A stretch of 64,000 bases of DNA from Enoplolaimus lenunculus (GCA_030248215.1 JASANG010003560.1:62001-126000), one strand, 5' to 3'. Shown: positions 37,136 to 49,723, counted from the stretch's first letter. The notes: generated from the sequence alone by a model not told the origin. Made by a program: numbers and translations.

Positions 37136-37279
37136 TTGACCAAAAACTGCAATATTGCATCGTATCAGTGAACCCCAGTATTCACGATTTGAACATGCAA
37201 TTGTGTTGCAATGTACACGATTATCATTGCTAGGAGCTGGCAGCATTGAAATATCTGCCGGTGGAATTCGATGATACAT
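37136..37279 (-). CDS. candidate exon, possible start of N-terminal PH domain of the TIAM-like gene
   Basis: From an ATG at 37279 the minus strand is open for 48 codons to a strong donor, GGTCAA|GTAAGTACTG, in phase 0. The peptide begins MYHRIPPADISMLPAPSNDN and ends NREYWGSLIRCNIAVFGQ. The last part lines up with the first PH strands of TIAM1 (HYWVSLKGCTLFFYE) at Y, W, S, L and C. It may be a first coding exon of a short isoform. An AAATTTAG just upstream could instead be an acceptor, making it internal. The 266-bp open frame that follows at 37002-36737, after a TTTTTTTGAG, could be the next exon, but I see no clear PH pattern in it. The assignment rests on few residues. Confidence 0.27.
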
Positions 37280-38328
37280 GGCCACGACGATGACGATGCT
37301 AAATTTTTGAATTATTTTTTAACTAATTTTTCTTTTTGTTTTCTCATTTTAATACTGAGAAGTAGTGTCAACTATAACACACAGATTTAAATGTTTGTTG
37401 CATTTCAAACACCGCGTTTCAAACCGCTGTTCTATGAATGGACAATACCGAAACGAAATCGTTTCAAAAATAAACAACAACAGTTACAAAATACTACAAA
37501 CGTTTTAGCGTTTGTCATCATCAATATAAGCGCTTAGCTCTTTGTATTTTGACGCGACTCTTAATTCCAATACTTTGACCTAGAATAGTATGTTCATCTG
37601 GGTGCAGTACCTGCTGAAAGTGGGAAATCAGTATACAAACAAGCGACCTGCAGTTGCGCCAAATCTTAAAATCTACACACAACTGAATCAATTCCAACGC
37701 CAAAAAATATGGTAAAATACAAATTTCGTCATTCTAAGCACATTTGACCGTATGACGCTGATTTTGGCTGGCTGGAATTATGCACAGTATCAGCAAAAGG
37801 TAACTAAAAAGGCACCTCAAAATTTTTTGAATATAAAACTGACTGTTAGCCATAGCGCCTACTGCAATTAGTAGAAACACATTGCTGCAACTACAATGTA
37901 TTATATAATGTCCGTTTTCAACAAATTAAAGCTTTAATTAATAATTTTGTATATATCAAAAGGCAAATTATAACTCGAATATTTCTCAAAAAGCCTTGAA
38001 ACTATAAACAACCACCGCTAAGATATTGGTAAGAGATTCACTACCTTCTGCAATGCCCGTGTTCAATAGTTAAAACATAATGATTGACAACCATATACTT
38101 GCCAAGATTAGTTTATGTGACACACCGGTAACTTTCGTGTCGCCAAAAATTTTAATTATTTTCCATATTCTATGCAATTGGGAAATGACGTTGTCATGCG
38201 TCCCTTTAACCGAATGAAATATAGCCAGCAGCCTAATTGTTCACTATCAAATATGACCAACGATATGAAAGTTAAATTTTTTATTTATAAGAACGCTTCA
38301 TGTGACTATTTACTTCAGGTTAATACTG

Positions 38329-38490
38329 TAGTGACCTGAATAAGAGGGGACGTAATAAGAAGGGGTCCCCAGTTCCAATGAATAGGAGTCCGGATTGCTA
38401 ATAGAGTCCGTAAGCGGATAGATTCCCTAAACCGTAAATAGAATCCATAAATTTCAATTATCCCTAATTGTAGTGCATAAATAACTACAG
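38329..38490. repeat. dispersed repeat CTGTAGTGACC
   Basis: It runs from CTGTAGTGACCTGAATAAG to TGCATAAATAACTACAGG and shares GGGGTCCCC, TAGAGTCC and TTATCCCTAATTGTAG with 17494-17625. The outer bases (CTGTAGT / ACTACAG) are inverted copies, suggesting a small MITE. Confidence 0.55.
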
Positions 38491-39385
38491 GTTCGAAAAA
38501 TTGAGTTCGCAACTTTACAGCATACATAAGTTTTGAAAGTACATTCCTAAATATAACATCACATTATCGCTCAGGCTTTTGATACAGGACAAACGTCTAA
38601 TTCAACGGATAATTGCAGTACCGGATTTAAATCAGTAACGAAAGGTGGCGGAACGTGGGGGTTAAAAATAAATAACAATCCTTGACCGAATAAAAGGAGG
38701 GAACCCTCAGGAGAGGTCAAATAAACATCAGTTTCCTCTCGTACTCGGGTTACTATAGTACTTTAATTGCTAAAAGTATCCGCATCAGGATTTTGTAAGG
38801 TAGGAAGATTTAAACTATTTCGGTGTAATAACATGTTTAATATTTTAATTTGTCAACAAAATTATGCCCAAATTTTCACCTATGTTGAAGTTTAAGCATA
38901 TACTTAATCGAAAAACAGTTAATTCACAACGAGCCTACACCTACAAAATCAAAATATACAAACCACAAATAGGTACAGCAACTGCCTGAAAATTTTGAAA
39001 TTCACGATTTTAGAAACTAAAGCTTCGCGCCGATGCTAGGTAAACTAGTGTGTATCTGGTTGAAATTAACCTCAAACACAAAAATACGCCTATGTTCTCA
39101 AATGCCTAAAGCTCCTATTACCAGTTAGTAACAAGTTGTCAAAATCATAAACCCGTGCAGCTGTGGATCTCAAATTTTCACAGGAGTGGGGGAATTGAAT
39201 CTAAAAGATGGCCTAATTTTCGATGGTCGGAATTCATCGATTCAGAAAATTGTATTATAACTTATTATCAACTTGTCATAGGTGCTACACACATTTGAAA
39301 TACAAACACTAGTCCAAGCGTACAGTTAATGCGGTTCAACTTTCAACCCAGGCTTAACTGAAGTTAAATCATCGATAAATTGTAA

Positions 39386-39529
39386 TGCCTTTCAAACGAA
39401 CCAAAGTTGACCTTAAGACCACCTACAAATTGTGTGGCATTTGTCGCAAGCAATGGTCAGATGGCGTACCAGTTAAGTTCCCGCATCTTGTGTTTGATCC
39501 CATGAGAAATGAAGTTTTGGCCAAAGTAT
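39386..39529 (+). CDS. short unassigned open frame, possible exon
   Basis: An ATG opens a 47-codon frame with balanced composition and a protein-like sequence: MPFKRTKVDLKTTYKLCGIC, then RKQWSDGVPVKFPHLVFD, then PMRNEVLAKV before TAA. It has one CxxC pair. The stop overlaps a possible donor (GCCAAA|GTATAA). Downstream, the frame at about 39590-39770 on the same strand (TEQEKQQVVSIYENAFDVS, ending KSKRLVIEVLK) is also hydrophilic and could be a second exon after an ATAACAG. I do not recognise the family. It could be a host gene or part of an old DNA transposon. Confidence 0.25.
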
Positions 39530-39779
39530 AATATGCGTATATATATTGTTGTATTCCGGCGCAAACAAAAACACAAATAAACACCAACTTACGCTCGAAA
39601 TAACAGAACAAGAAAAGCAACAAGTAGTTTCCATATATGAAAATGCTTTTGATGTGTCTATTTTGAAAACTAACAACAATCGAAATGTGGCCAAGTTTCA
39701 GAAATGGAACGACTCCAATAGTAGAAAAATGCACAAAAGTAAGCGATTAGTGATCGAAGTTCTCAAATAATAAGTTAGA

Positions 39780-42255
39780 CACAATTGTATTCTGGATAGG
39801 TTTCGGAGAAGACTAAGTTGTTCCATTAAAATTGGGAAAAATTTCAAACTTTGAATGGTAGACGATAAGTGCTTCTGAAAATAAAGGCTATTAAATCTTA
39901 AGGGAAAACAACCGCGTGTATTCGATTAAATAAAATATATTCGAAATAAACAAAATTTAGCAAAACTTTAGCTTATTCGACTTCACTATTAACGTAAAAG
40001 AGTTTGCTAATGTTGCTTTGTATGAGTCAATGTTTACTGAGAAAAAGTTGTTAAAGAACGGTCAAATCCAGGTCAGCGTTCAGGTATTGATCACATTTTG
40101 TCTTACGAGAACTAACAATGATAAGCTAAAAAAGATTTAAAAAAGATAATTTGAGATTAAAAAAATATTTAAAAAAATTTAGTAATCAGTTTAACCTGCA
40201 CTGGAATAACAAATTCTAAGACTAAAACAAAACACAACCTCATATGTTATTCGACCGATGGGAATTCGCACAGCTTTTTCTTGAATTAAAAAGAAATTCT
40301 ATGTTGCGTTGTCTCAAAAGCAACAAACTTGCGCAAACTTTCTACTTAGACAGCTTTGTGCAACGTGAAAATTTCCTGGTATAAATTAATCAACGAATCA
40401 TTTCATGACGGCCGAATTGTATTGTAATTAAGAAATTTTACTATAATAAACATGCTTGTGGCCGCCAGCAATTACTGCTCTACCGGCTACGCCGGCTTAT
40501 TAAATACGGCTGGACCAGGGATGGGTTGAGTTTTATCTGGTTGATAAAGACATGCCGTTGAGGGTTACGCTATATTCGCCGCGCACGCCGACGCCGGACA
40601 CCACATTCACACATGTCGTTTCAACTAGGTGTGCGATTCACAAATGTTTCAAATATTTAATATCAAAAATCATTGTCATATTCAAATGATAGTTGTCTCT
40701 TAGATTAATAACTGTAATTTTTGTTGCAAATTACACAAAAACCGCATAAAACTTCGAAACTTCCCATAAATTTGCCGATTTATAGAAGTAAAGCTACAAA
40801 TCTTACAACCGCTATACACTGCAACAACAACAACGTAACAACAGTCGCGAACCTATCTGCCATCATCTACGTCATTTGACGTTCAACTGGCAAACGCTAA
40901 AACCTACATAAACCCGAAACTGTCATGCGCAAAAACCTAAATTTCGAAACAACTATAGAAAGCGGCTTTAAAGTCGAAAGTCGTCGTTAAAAAAGTTTAC
41001 AGTTTTCTCTCTGTACACCAGCGATGCGTACCGAGAATGACCGTGTCTCACGGGGCAACATTTAATTTCACTTGTGAAAACGTACTACTTATTCCACAAC
41101 TGTTCTGTGCCACGTCGTTTTTTCTCGAAATTCAAAAGCTAAAGTGTGAAACATTCTCATCACAGGCGAGTGTGTTTGGTTTTTAGACGACGAGAAATTT
41201 AAAATCACTCGCAGTAGCTCAACCATTCCTATTGCACATTACATTTATACTTTGCCTTGATTTAAAAATGGCTGCTTGTGTCTGAACTCAAAACAAGACC
41301 GTTCTTGTATCAGCGACGAATCCATGTGGATGTCATAGTGAAAAATTTTCCAACCCAATCGTCAATTGCCATTTATCACTGTTGGGTGTGCATGATTATG
41401 TGAAACCTTAAAGAGTATTCGCTGTAAGTATAGTAACAAATAATTGGATTGGTCGACGCTATGCCTGCATTGATACGTGTTCACAGTCGCGTTCGTAGAG
41501 AATTTAAACTGAAGGGCAGCATGACAAATTAGACTACTGGAATTATGGAAATCTTAGCACAGCACTACGTATTAACCGTCAAATCTGGAGGTGTATCGAC
41601 TAGGTTGTGAAAAGCAAGGGCGTCACCACCGGTTAAAAACTAAGGACCCAAATGGTTAACACTTAAAAGGTTGCGCTCTAAACAAAACATTTAGCCCACT
41701 TGATGTAGTGTGCGTATTCTCAATTCGCTCGAAACGAAGTTTTTAAAAAAATTAATTTTGAATGTTAAATTCGTTTCCGAATTATGGTTTATAATAATAA
41801 GCGCAGTTGTGGAAATTGTTAAAACGGCGATGCATTCCATCATTGAAACACGTTAGTGTTTTCAATATATATTTCAAGCATCGAGAATGCACGCTTTTTG
41901 AAAGTTTTGGGCAATGTTCTCTGCTGGAAAGCAGAGCTGGAATGAGGTAACTTACGTATAGAATATCCTAATTAGCCGCTTCGACACCATACACAAATTG
42001 GACAGCTAAACGTTTCATTTAAGTTGTTATTAAAAGTTTGATTTTTGTAATTTTTCGAAAGAATTGTATTACAAATATGTAATTACCATAGCTAGTCGAT
42101 ATTATTGTGTGATGCTAATGACACCGTGCAATAGATTACGTTTCCCTGCGATGTTTGTTCTACTGAAATTGCTAACTAAAGACAGTAATATTTTGTAATA
42201 ACCTCCCATGCATAATAGCTTAGAACAGGCTGCTTTTTGGTGGATTGCAAAGGAG
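39780..42255. other. AT-rich non-coding stretch
   Basis: No exon was recognised. A G+C-rich patch at 40460-40620 contains GCCGGCGTAGCCGGTAGAGC on the minus strand, which hints at a tRNA-derived or MITE remnant, without ends. Confidence 0.4.
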
Positions 42256-42257
42256 CA

Positions 42258-42335
42258 AGTGTACGCTTTAGACTTATATTTTGTTTAGGCTTAGGCGTAC
42301 GCTTAGGAGTAGTCTTAGCATAAAACCTCACCGTA
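42258..42335. repeat. TTAGGC-family fragment beside a long inverted repeat
   Basis: TTTAGGCTTAGGCGTACG and CTTAGGAGTAGTCTTAG match the family. It ends about 25 bp before the left arm of the inverted repeat at 42359. Confidence 0.45.
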
Positions 42336-42358
42336 TCCCATGTAAAAGAAAGAAACTA

Positions 42359-43280
42359 GGTAAAAGTGCCCCTAGAAGGGACAGATTGTGATATGTTTCG
42401 CTTGAAGCATGTAAAATACTTTAAACAAGGGTTAGTTAGACCATAGATCAGTAGGTAATATTTATAATATTAGCTCCATAACTTCTATGAAAATAGTTGT
42501 CATCTATATCTTTGACGGCTGTCTTTCAGTGTTAACATGCTTGCGGTCAATGAAACAAGAAACATATGGGCCCAACGAACTTTCATCTGTTAAGCTATAA
42601 ATTGACACTATGGGTTTTCAAGGCGTTATAAAGTACAACTCTCAACATGCCTTTCGTACAACAGTCAGTTACTTTTTAAAAGTTATCTCAATTGAGCGCC
42701 TCCAGAACATGTTCTTTGAAATATTTAGCAACGTTTGAATTGTGTTTTATAGATGAATAGCTTAAATATGTCACGGCACAGAACACAATTTGGAAAAGTT
42801 TCTCGACTTCACATCATCAAATTGTCAGGGTAAAGATAGCTAAAATTGTCGAGCACGTATGCGTGACATTTTTTATTCGATAATCAATAGACGCAATTGT
42901 AATCTTGCAATATTGAAATATTTACTAATCAAGTTTTAGAAACATAATATTTTAAAACTCAAAAAATATCCTCTTCCAATGAAGAATGCTAGATTAGATC
43001 ACTTATAAACTGAACATTGTAAAACCCAACAAACGCGAAAATTAAGCTGATAGGTGATGTCCGCTGGGCCCATATGTTTCTTGTTTCACTGACCGCAAGC
43101 GTGTTAACACTGAAAGACAGCCGTCAAAGATATAGATGACAACTATTTTCATAGAAGTTATGGAGCTAATATTATAAATATTACCTACTGATCTATGGTC
43201 TAACTAACCCTTGTTTAAAGTATTTTACATGCTTCAAGCGAAACATATCACAATCTGTCCCTTCTAGGGGCACTTTTACC
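42359..43280. repeat. long inverted repeat, about 219-bp arms
   Basis: The segment 42359-42577 and the reverse complement of 43062-43280 are nearly identical, from GGTAAAAGTGCCCCTAGAAG through AAACATATGGGCCCA. I saw only a few mismatches (for example TTCATTGACC against TTCACTGACC). The spacer of about 484 bp is AT-rich without coding frames. The arms carry no gene I recognise. The structure could form a strong hairpin if transcribed. Confidence 0.87.
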
Positions 43281-44226
43281 AAGTCTAAATTTAAGAAAAG
43301 TTGCTGACCATAGAGAATATATAGCATTGATCTCAAAAGGTAGGATGCACATGAGGACCATCTTTCAAAAAACAACCCGCCCGCTTTGTCTGCATACAGC
43401 TATCATGTGCAGCCTGTATTGGTGAGATTGTTGGACACTAAATTGCTATTGCCTATACGAGAAGCTTATTCTCCGGTAACATAATCAGCTTATCCTAGAC
43501 AATTTGTCGAGATATAGAACAACCTTAATGAATAAACTAGTTTATAATATTCCAATGCTAAAAGTGTAGGTGTTGAACATTTTAACAGCGTGGCGGAGCG
43601 GGAATCTTCATAGGTGCATTTTGATACGCATCCCGCCCCAATCCCCATGGGTATCCCCACCCATGGCATTCCTATTCCTATAGAGTTAGGATTTTCCGCT
43701 GAAAAACGGTACTTTATTGTTGACAAACTATACAACTTTAAAGCGAGTTTTTAACAATCTTTTGGCAGTTTCCCAGTGATCAGTTACGCAGTAAAGCGCA
43801 AATGTTTTGAATTCGAGGTCTGAGCTCAGCAGAATTTTCGCTATTCCGCTATTAAACCATTTGCATTGTAAACTTTTCAGCAGGACACAGCCGGTGGGGA
43901 AATACGTCGCACCATTCAACTCGTGGTACGCTCCTCCGAAAGAGCCACACCGCAACCGAAACATAATTTTTTATGAAGAGCTCTATGCGGTACTTATAAT
44001 AAACTTAGAATTATCTCGTTAGAGTTTGCAACTCAATTAATTTGACTATTGTTATTTTTCATTTACGTTTTATGCTCATTCATAAATTGATCAAAAAGTT
44101 TGTATTAAAGATTAATAACTACAGCGGCTATGTCTGAGTGTTTGACAAAGTTGAAACATTTTACAAATTTTTCTTTAATTTTTAAAAACGATTACTGACG
44201 TGTCTGTGATTCAATCCAGTTGTCCT

Positions 44227-44393
44227 AACAGGCCGGTAGCCAGCTCAACATGTTGGCAGGCTAGAAATTTTCAGGAGGGGTATGCAAGGATTTCACATGA
44301 CTTTGACTTACAAGTTACGTTTAAATCTTGCTAGAAAGACCCACATTTTGTAGGAACCAAATCCCTAGGGTCCTCTGGCTACAATCACGAACC
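44227..44393. mobile_element. hAT-like MITE, GGCCCGTAGCC family, diverged
   Basis: It begins CAGGCCGGTAGCCAGC, holds GAGGGGTATGCAAGGATTT and GACTTACAAG, and ends near CCTCTGGCTACAATC. Confidence 0.6.
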
Positions 44394-44399
44394 CCAAAA

Positions 44400-47270
44400 T
44401 ATATTATTTTCATTGAAAAAAGACTGAGTTGTAGGAAAATTAAAACACCTGGGCCAAAAATTGTCTGCGCTGTACTAATAATATAAATTGCATAATATTT
44501 AGAATATAAGCTAAGCTTCCCAAACCATGTGTACAATCTGGTCAACAAGCGAAATTTGAATATCCTAAAATCGCTAAATACTAATCCATAAATATAAAAG
44601 TAAAAGACAAGCAGATTAAGTGATTAAGTATATATATCCGTTTACACTGCACTTTCTGAGCAAACAAATATTTTAAACCTACGCCTAAGCATGTGATTGC
44701 TAATACAGTGACTACGACGATGGCATCAATAGGTTTGGATGTCAAAGTAGCACTTTTACATAATTTATTACTAAAGCTTTCTAACGCAACGTACGTAGAG
44801 CCGGTACGCATTTTGCTATAGCTGATACCAAGGTTGCAACCAATAAACAAAGTCGTTTCGTTTTTGGGCACCATCAGTTGTATTTAGACGAAGCTATTTT
44901 TCCTTTAGAAAACGAGCGCAAAAGCCACCAACATGCATGGTTGTTTTGGGGGAGTTTTTTCAACAAACCACAAGAGACTATTATAGCAAGCGCGTCCGTC
45001 AAGCTTCTAAAAATAGCATTGCGCGCATTAAAAAGGATACGTTCATGAAAAACGCGTTTGTTAATATAGAGACCATGAATTATTAGGCAACATTTTTCGA
45101 AAAATACAATAGAAAACGGAGGAACGAACAGAAAGTCAAATAATAAAGACTCACATTTTAGAGGCTTTGTATTGTCGTAAACGACAAGAAAATTTTAATG
45201 TGTTCTGTACATAGAATTGTTATAAAATAATATGCGGTGGTTAGGTACCAGCGAAATTTAGATGCTACTGGAAAATCACAAGTATAACGAGTTATTATTG
45301 GCTACTGTTACTTTTATGACTAACTGAAGTTGGCTTCGTTTCATAATTGGCACCAAAATTGGGGCAGTGCGAAATCGCATATGCGAGCTATCACTAATAA
45401 ACACATTCTTAGATAATAATAAAATTTCTAAATAAAAGTAATTTACACTCCATTATAGAAAACATATTTTCCAACATTTCCTATATTTATAATTCGAGAC
45501 ACTATGGCTTCTTGTAGTTGTTCGGAAACGTCTTAGTTTTAATAAACTCATCAATCTAACAAAACTATTATACGAACCTAATTTGTTATTTTTACTATAG
45601 AATTAGTTATGCGGTCAGGTTAATTCATCACAGTATCGGACATTATTTAAATTTATGAATAGCAAACCGGGTTCGGGAAAGATCCACTTAGGCTTTATCA
45701 AGATTATCGCAGCTAACTAACGGCGTAGTCAGCGTTTTGTGCGGCAAAAAGGTCATGGTATAACCTCATTCAAAGCTTAACATTTTTTATAACTATAAAA
45801 TTCTACAGGTTTATGTCTTGTCTGAAAAGTAGATTTTTCTTACAGTTTTTAAATTTCAAAAGGATAATTATGCCACTCAATGCCTCATACATAGTTGGTG
45901 ATAATAACACGTACTCGTGAGATTCAGTAATACCTACGTGAACCTGAATTTACAGCTACATAATGCTTTTCCAAGCCAGTTTCGTATTGTTTCTGAAACA
46001 TACTTATGCTAAAACAATATATCGCGGTTGAGTAAAGTCAAACTAAGCAACTGTTTTTAAGCATTAAACCAACTGCAAAAATTCGGGTTAAAGTTGCAAA
46101 AACTCTGTAAAATGAACCAAAACCACTTTTCTTACTTATAATTAGATATTCGATTTCTTTCAATATGAAATGATAAATTGAAAATCCAAACGGTCTTTTA
46201 AAATATCTTCGGTTCTAATCTGCGCCATGTATTGTCAGGGGTGAGTCGACAGAGAACGTCGTAGAAGAGGGTACTCATCCCCCCGTCAAACATTTTTATT
46301 GAAAACAGTACAGTCCCAATTCATTAACTTTTCACTTTTCTAAAAATTTAATATTGTGTTTGGTTTCTCGATGGCGTCGTTTACGAGGATTCTTTCACTT
46401 GTTATTTTACGCCCCTAATCAGTAACTTCTGGGTCCACCATTGTATAACGCTAGCTCAGCCAAGCCACCACATTCGATTAACTTTAACCAAGCTCTCTTG
46501 TACGAATTGTTTGTCAACGCATAGTGTGCTGTTTACCACACAATTGAATTCAATTTGACTCTTCGCTTCACATAAGTGTAAAACTTGTTTGCAGGGCGGG
46601 TACCCAAAATCCTTTTCTCTTCAAGAAAGGAATATGAGCGGGACACAAAGAAAAGGCGACGGGCGAATATGAAACCGTTTGTCTGCAATTGAAATTAGAC
46701 GCTGCGTTGTTGATGATTGTAAAGCGATACGAAGTGCTTCATCGCTGGCAAAAAGTGGCTGATTGAGAAATTTTTAATAGAGGCTGTAATGTGTATATCG
46801 AAAAACTTCGTCTGAAATCTTAACGAGAAAAACTGAATTTGTATGACTAAAATGAAACTGTGTAAAGCTAAGAGACTTTATCATTAATTTCGTGACAGAG
46901 GAAATCCTTAACTTGCGATGTATTTTTAAAATCAACCGTATGGGTCGGGTTCTATAATGTGTATTTCACCTTAAAACGTTTCCGTGCAGTAAGATGTTAT
47001 TTACCGATCCAAAGCATAGTTGAAATACTGCTTAAAATACAAGCTACGAGGCACAATTCAATTTACTTAAAAACGGTGTATAATTTTGAATCAGATATAT
47101 TGAGTATAAATCTATCAATCACTGCCACGTTTTTAAAATTTTTGCTCGTTAACAATTAATTAGAACGCCAAGAATATGTACTACAAAATGATGATTATAA
47201 ATAAAGGAGCAGTTTGAAATTCGGACACTTGTAAAGATCAGGGGCGGACATTTTCCATGGGGACTGCAAC
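44400..47270. other. AT-rich non-coding stretch
   Basis: I see nothing I can support here: no bounded repeats and only short chance frames. Confidence 0.4.
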
Positions 47271-47274
47271 AGAG

Positions 47275-47425
47275 TATAAACTTAAGCTTTAGACTACTTT
47301 TTTCGTTTTAGGTCAAGGCTTAGGCTTAAGTGTAAGCTCATTCATACACTTGGGCTCAGGCATAGGCTCTGGAATATACCTATACTATTGTTGCGGTTCT
47401 ATTATTCTATACATTGGCCGAAATT
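47275..47425. repeat. TTAGGC-family fragment
   Basis: A long run of degenerate hexamers (AAGGCTTAGGCTTAAG, TTGGGCTCAGGCATAGGC) is followed by TACTATTGTTGCGGTTCT, paralleling 2505-2620. Confidence 0.55.
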
Positions 47426-48427
47426 AAACTTCTGAAATTTGAAACACTCGGGATAAACAATACCTATATGTTGCTTCTTTTATTAATATTTTGTTGCGTA
47501 TAAAAACGATATATAATGACTGATCCGAACTCCCAAAACATAAAAATTGAAATTGGACGCTGGTGTGAACGGTTTGGATTGGAAAAATGCAGAAACAAAG
47601 ATAATACCAGCGTTCTTAGATACAGTTGTGGTCATGAAACGTTCTGACGATTAGGGTATCCAAACGCTCACGTACGAAATGTCACACCCATTGTACAGTG
47701 TCATCAACCAAGGGCGCAACAGCTTTGTTAAAAATCAGGGTCACATACGCAAGTAGGGCAATATACAATAGCAGAGAGCGAGCGAGAAGCCAGATAAGCA
47801 TAGAATAACGCCAATGTTTTTTGAAATCGCTTGGTAAAGTTGTTGGTGCCCGGCCCCCACTATAGGAAGGCAATAAACGTAGCACTGACCATTCTAATTT
47901 AAAGCCAGAGATATATACGTGAATATGATTTAGGTAAGTCATTTACCGTTGTAATTTGAGTTTCAAAACATGACAAGTTAACGGTTAAAAATTTAGCAAA
48001 CAGAAATCACTCAAGAGGCATATTTTTAAAATTTCAACATTAATACTGTTTGATTTTAGGGCAAATAGTAATGAAACAAAAACAGCAGTTATGCTTTTCC
48101 AAGTATTTTTCAAAGACGCTTAAAACTTTCACGAGCTGAGCTTGAGCAAATGCGACTATTCGCTCACTCTTTTTCCGAGGTTTCATAAAATATCGTAAAT
48201 TTTTGCTACTTTAATGCGTTTTTCTGAGTCTATAAAGATATTTTTTAAATGGTTACCAGAGTACGCGTAGCATGACAATACAAGTTTTATTTAAAATATT
48301 CATAGAAATTAGATCACCACACATGGTCGTGGTAAAACAAATAAAACGCACGTCTGCCGTTTTATTGGAGGCGTTCACAGAAAAAGGGTAATTTTTTGCG
48401 CAAGCAGCGGCAAATATACACGCTACT

Positions 48428-48593
48428 CGGGCCCGTAGCCATAGGGGAGCAGTGCGGTTCAGCACCCACCCGTGAAAAAAATTTTGCCTCTCCCTAGAAA
48501 ATTTTCAATCTTGCTTGTGGTCAATGAAAACCCTTGTATGCCATCTTGAATAATTTTTATACCCCATAGCAAGGTGAGCTGGCTACGGGCCTG
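48428..48593. mobile_element. hAT-like MITE, GGCCCGTAGCC family
   Basis: Ends are CGGGCCCGTAGCC and, reverse complemented, CAGGCCCGTAGCCAGC. The interior is in the opposite orientation to 19073-19249 (AAAACCCTTGTATGCC). The target duplication is not clear. Confidence 0.7.
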
Positions 48594-48834
48594 TTGCTGT
48601 TTCACAAGAAAAACATTAAAAACGACCCAAGACATTGGTTGTTTCATACCGCAGCGGGCACGGTAAATTTACTGAGGTATGGTGGCATTTTACACAACAT
48701 AAAAAGAGGCCAATAAAATGCCTGTGCTAAATTTTGCAGCTGGCTAGAATCAAACTATTCATATGAGCCTGCGGTTTTCGCCTGCATCAAAAAAGTTAAA
48801 TGCTAGCTTTTGTACACTTTCGTACACTTTCCTC

Positions 48835-48955
48835 ACAGGTATAGGTTTAATCTTAGGTTTCGAAAAAGACATATATACCTAAAGCTTTGCCTAAATTTTC
48901 ACATAATATAAAGTTTAAGGCTAAGGCTGGCGCTGAGTTTAGGATAATAAACGTT
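48835..48955. repeat. TTAGGC-family fragment
   Basis: GGTTTAATCTTAGGTTTCG and later AAGGCTAAGGCTGG are degenerate family hexamers. The ends are not defined. Confidence 0.4.
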
Positions 48956-49212
48956 ATTTTAAACCATTTTAAAAGCAGTGTTCTTTTTCTTACGTTTACA
49001 AATTTCTGGAGTGATATATCTCCTTATTCCTCAAATTGTGTAACACCACTGACACCATAGGCCAGCGCATTCTGCTCAAATTTTTATTTAAAGGCACTGC
49101 CTTACACAGCAATCCTTCACGATCTGCCCATTCCATTTTAGGAGCCAACATTTTAGTTTCTTGATATCAGATTCCTATCAGCCTAAAATTATAGGCATAC
49201 TACTGAACAGTG

Positions 49213-49392
49213 CAGGCCCTGAGAGCCAGCTCACCCCGCGCTACAGGGGCTAAAAAATTAAAAAAATTTTCAACAGGGGCATACAACAATTTTCGATGAC
49301 GCTTACAAGCAACATTTAAAATTTACTAGGGAGGCAACAGTGTTCCAGGGGAGGCTGAGCAACCTGGCCTTCCTCTGGCTACTGGCCCACAA
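49213..49392. mobile_element. hAT-like MITE, GGCCCGTAGCC family
   Basis: It runs from CAGGCCCTGAGAGCCAGC to CTCTGGCTACTGGCCC in the same orientation as 19073-19249, with GGGGCATACAACAATTTTCG inside. The flanks (gaacagtg/caacagaa) agree at only five of eight bases. Confidence 0.68.
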
Positions 49393-49423
49393 CAGAATCA
49401 CAGCTACATTGAACTGAAGCTAG

Positions 49424-49630
49424 AGTACACATGTTTTCTCTAATGTGAGCATTGATAAATTTGCTAGAAAACAGCTTATTCTAAATGTTGAGAAAGAAGT
49501 ATTTCTAAACGCAAACATTAACGAAAATGTCGCAACAATGATTTTTCTGAATAAACCTCGAGTTCCAACACCCAAGCTCACCAACGTAAACAATAGACCG
49601 TACTACAAGACCGTTAATGATTTCCGCTAA
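49424..49630 (+). CDS. unassigned open frame, possible last exon
   Basis: The frame reads IDKFARKQLILNVEKEVFLN, then ANINENVATMIFLNKPRVP, then TPKLTNVNNRPYYKTVNDFR and stops. It is hydrophilic and looks more protein-like than most frames here. A TTTTCTCTAATGTGAG just before the isoleucine could serve as a 3' splice site, which would make this a terminal exon. I see no domain. It sits 30 bp to the right of a hAT-like MITE (49213-49392). Confidence 0.18.
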   Translation, partial: STHVFSNVSIDKFARKQLILNVEKEVFLNANINENVATMIFLNKPRVPTPKLTNVNNRPYYKTVNDFR

Positions 49631-49723
49631 ACTACACAACTTGAAAGGTGTATTTAGTTAGATGTACTTTAGCCTACGTGAAACGACGTATATTTTAAGC
49701 TTTTCATAAAGATAATGGCCCAT

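Noticed and set aside
47300-47380. Interstitial telomere sequence
   Set aside because: The hexamers are degenerate and occur within a recurring element with constant flanks, not as a perfect array.
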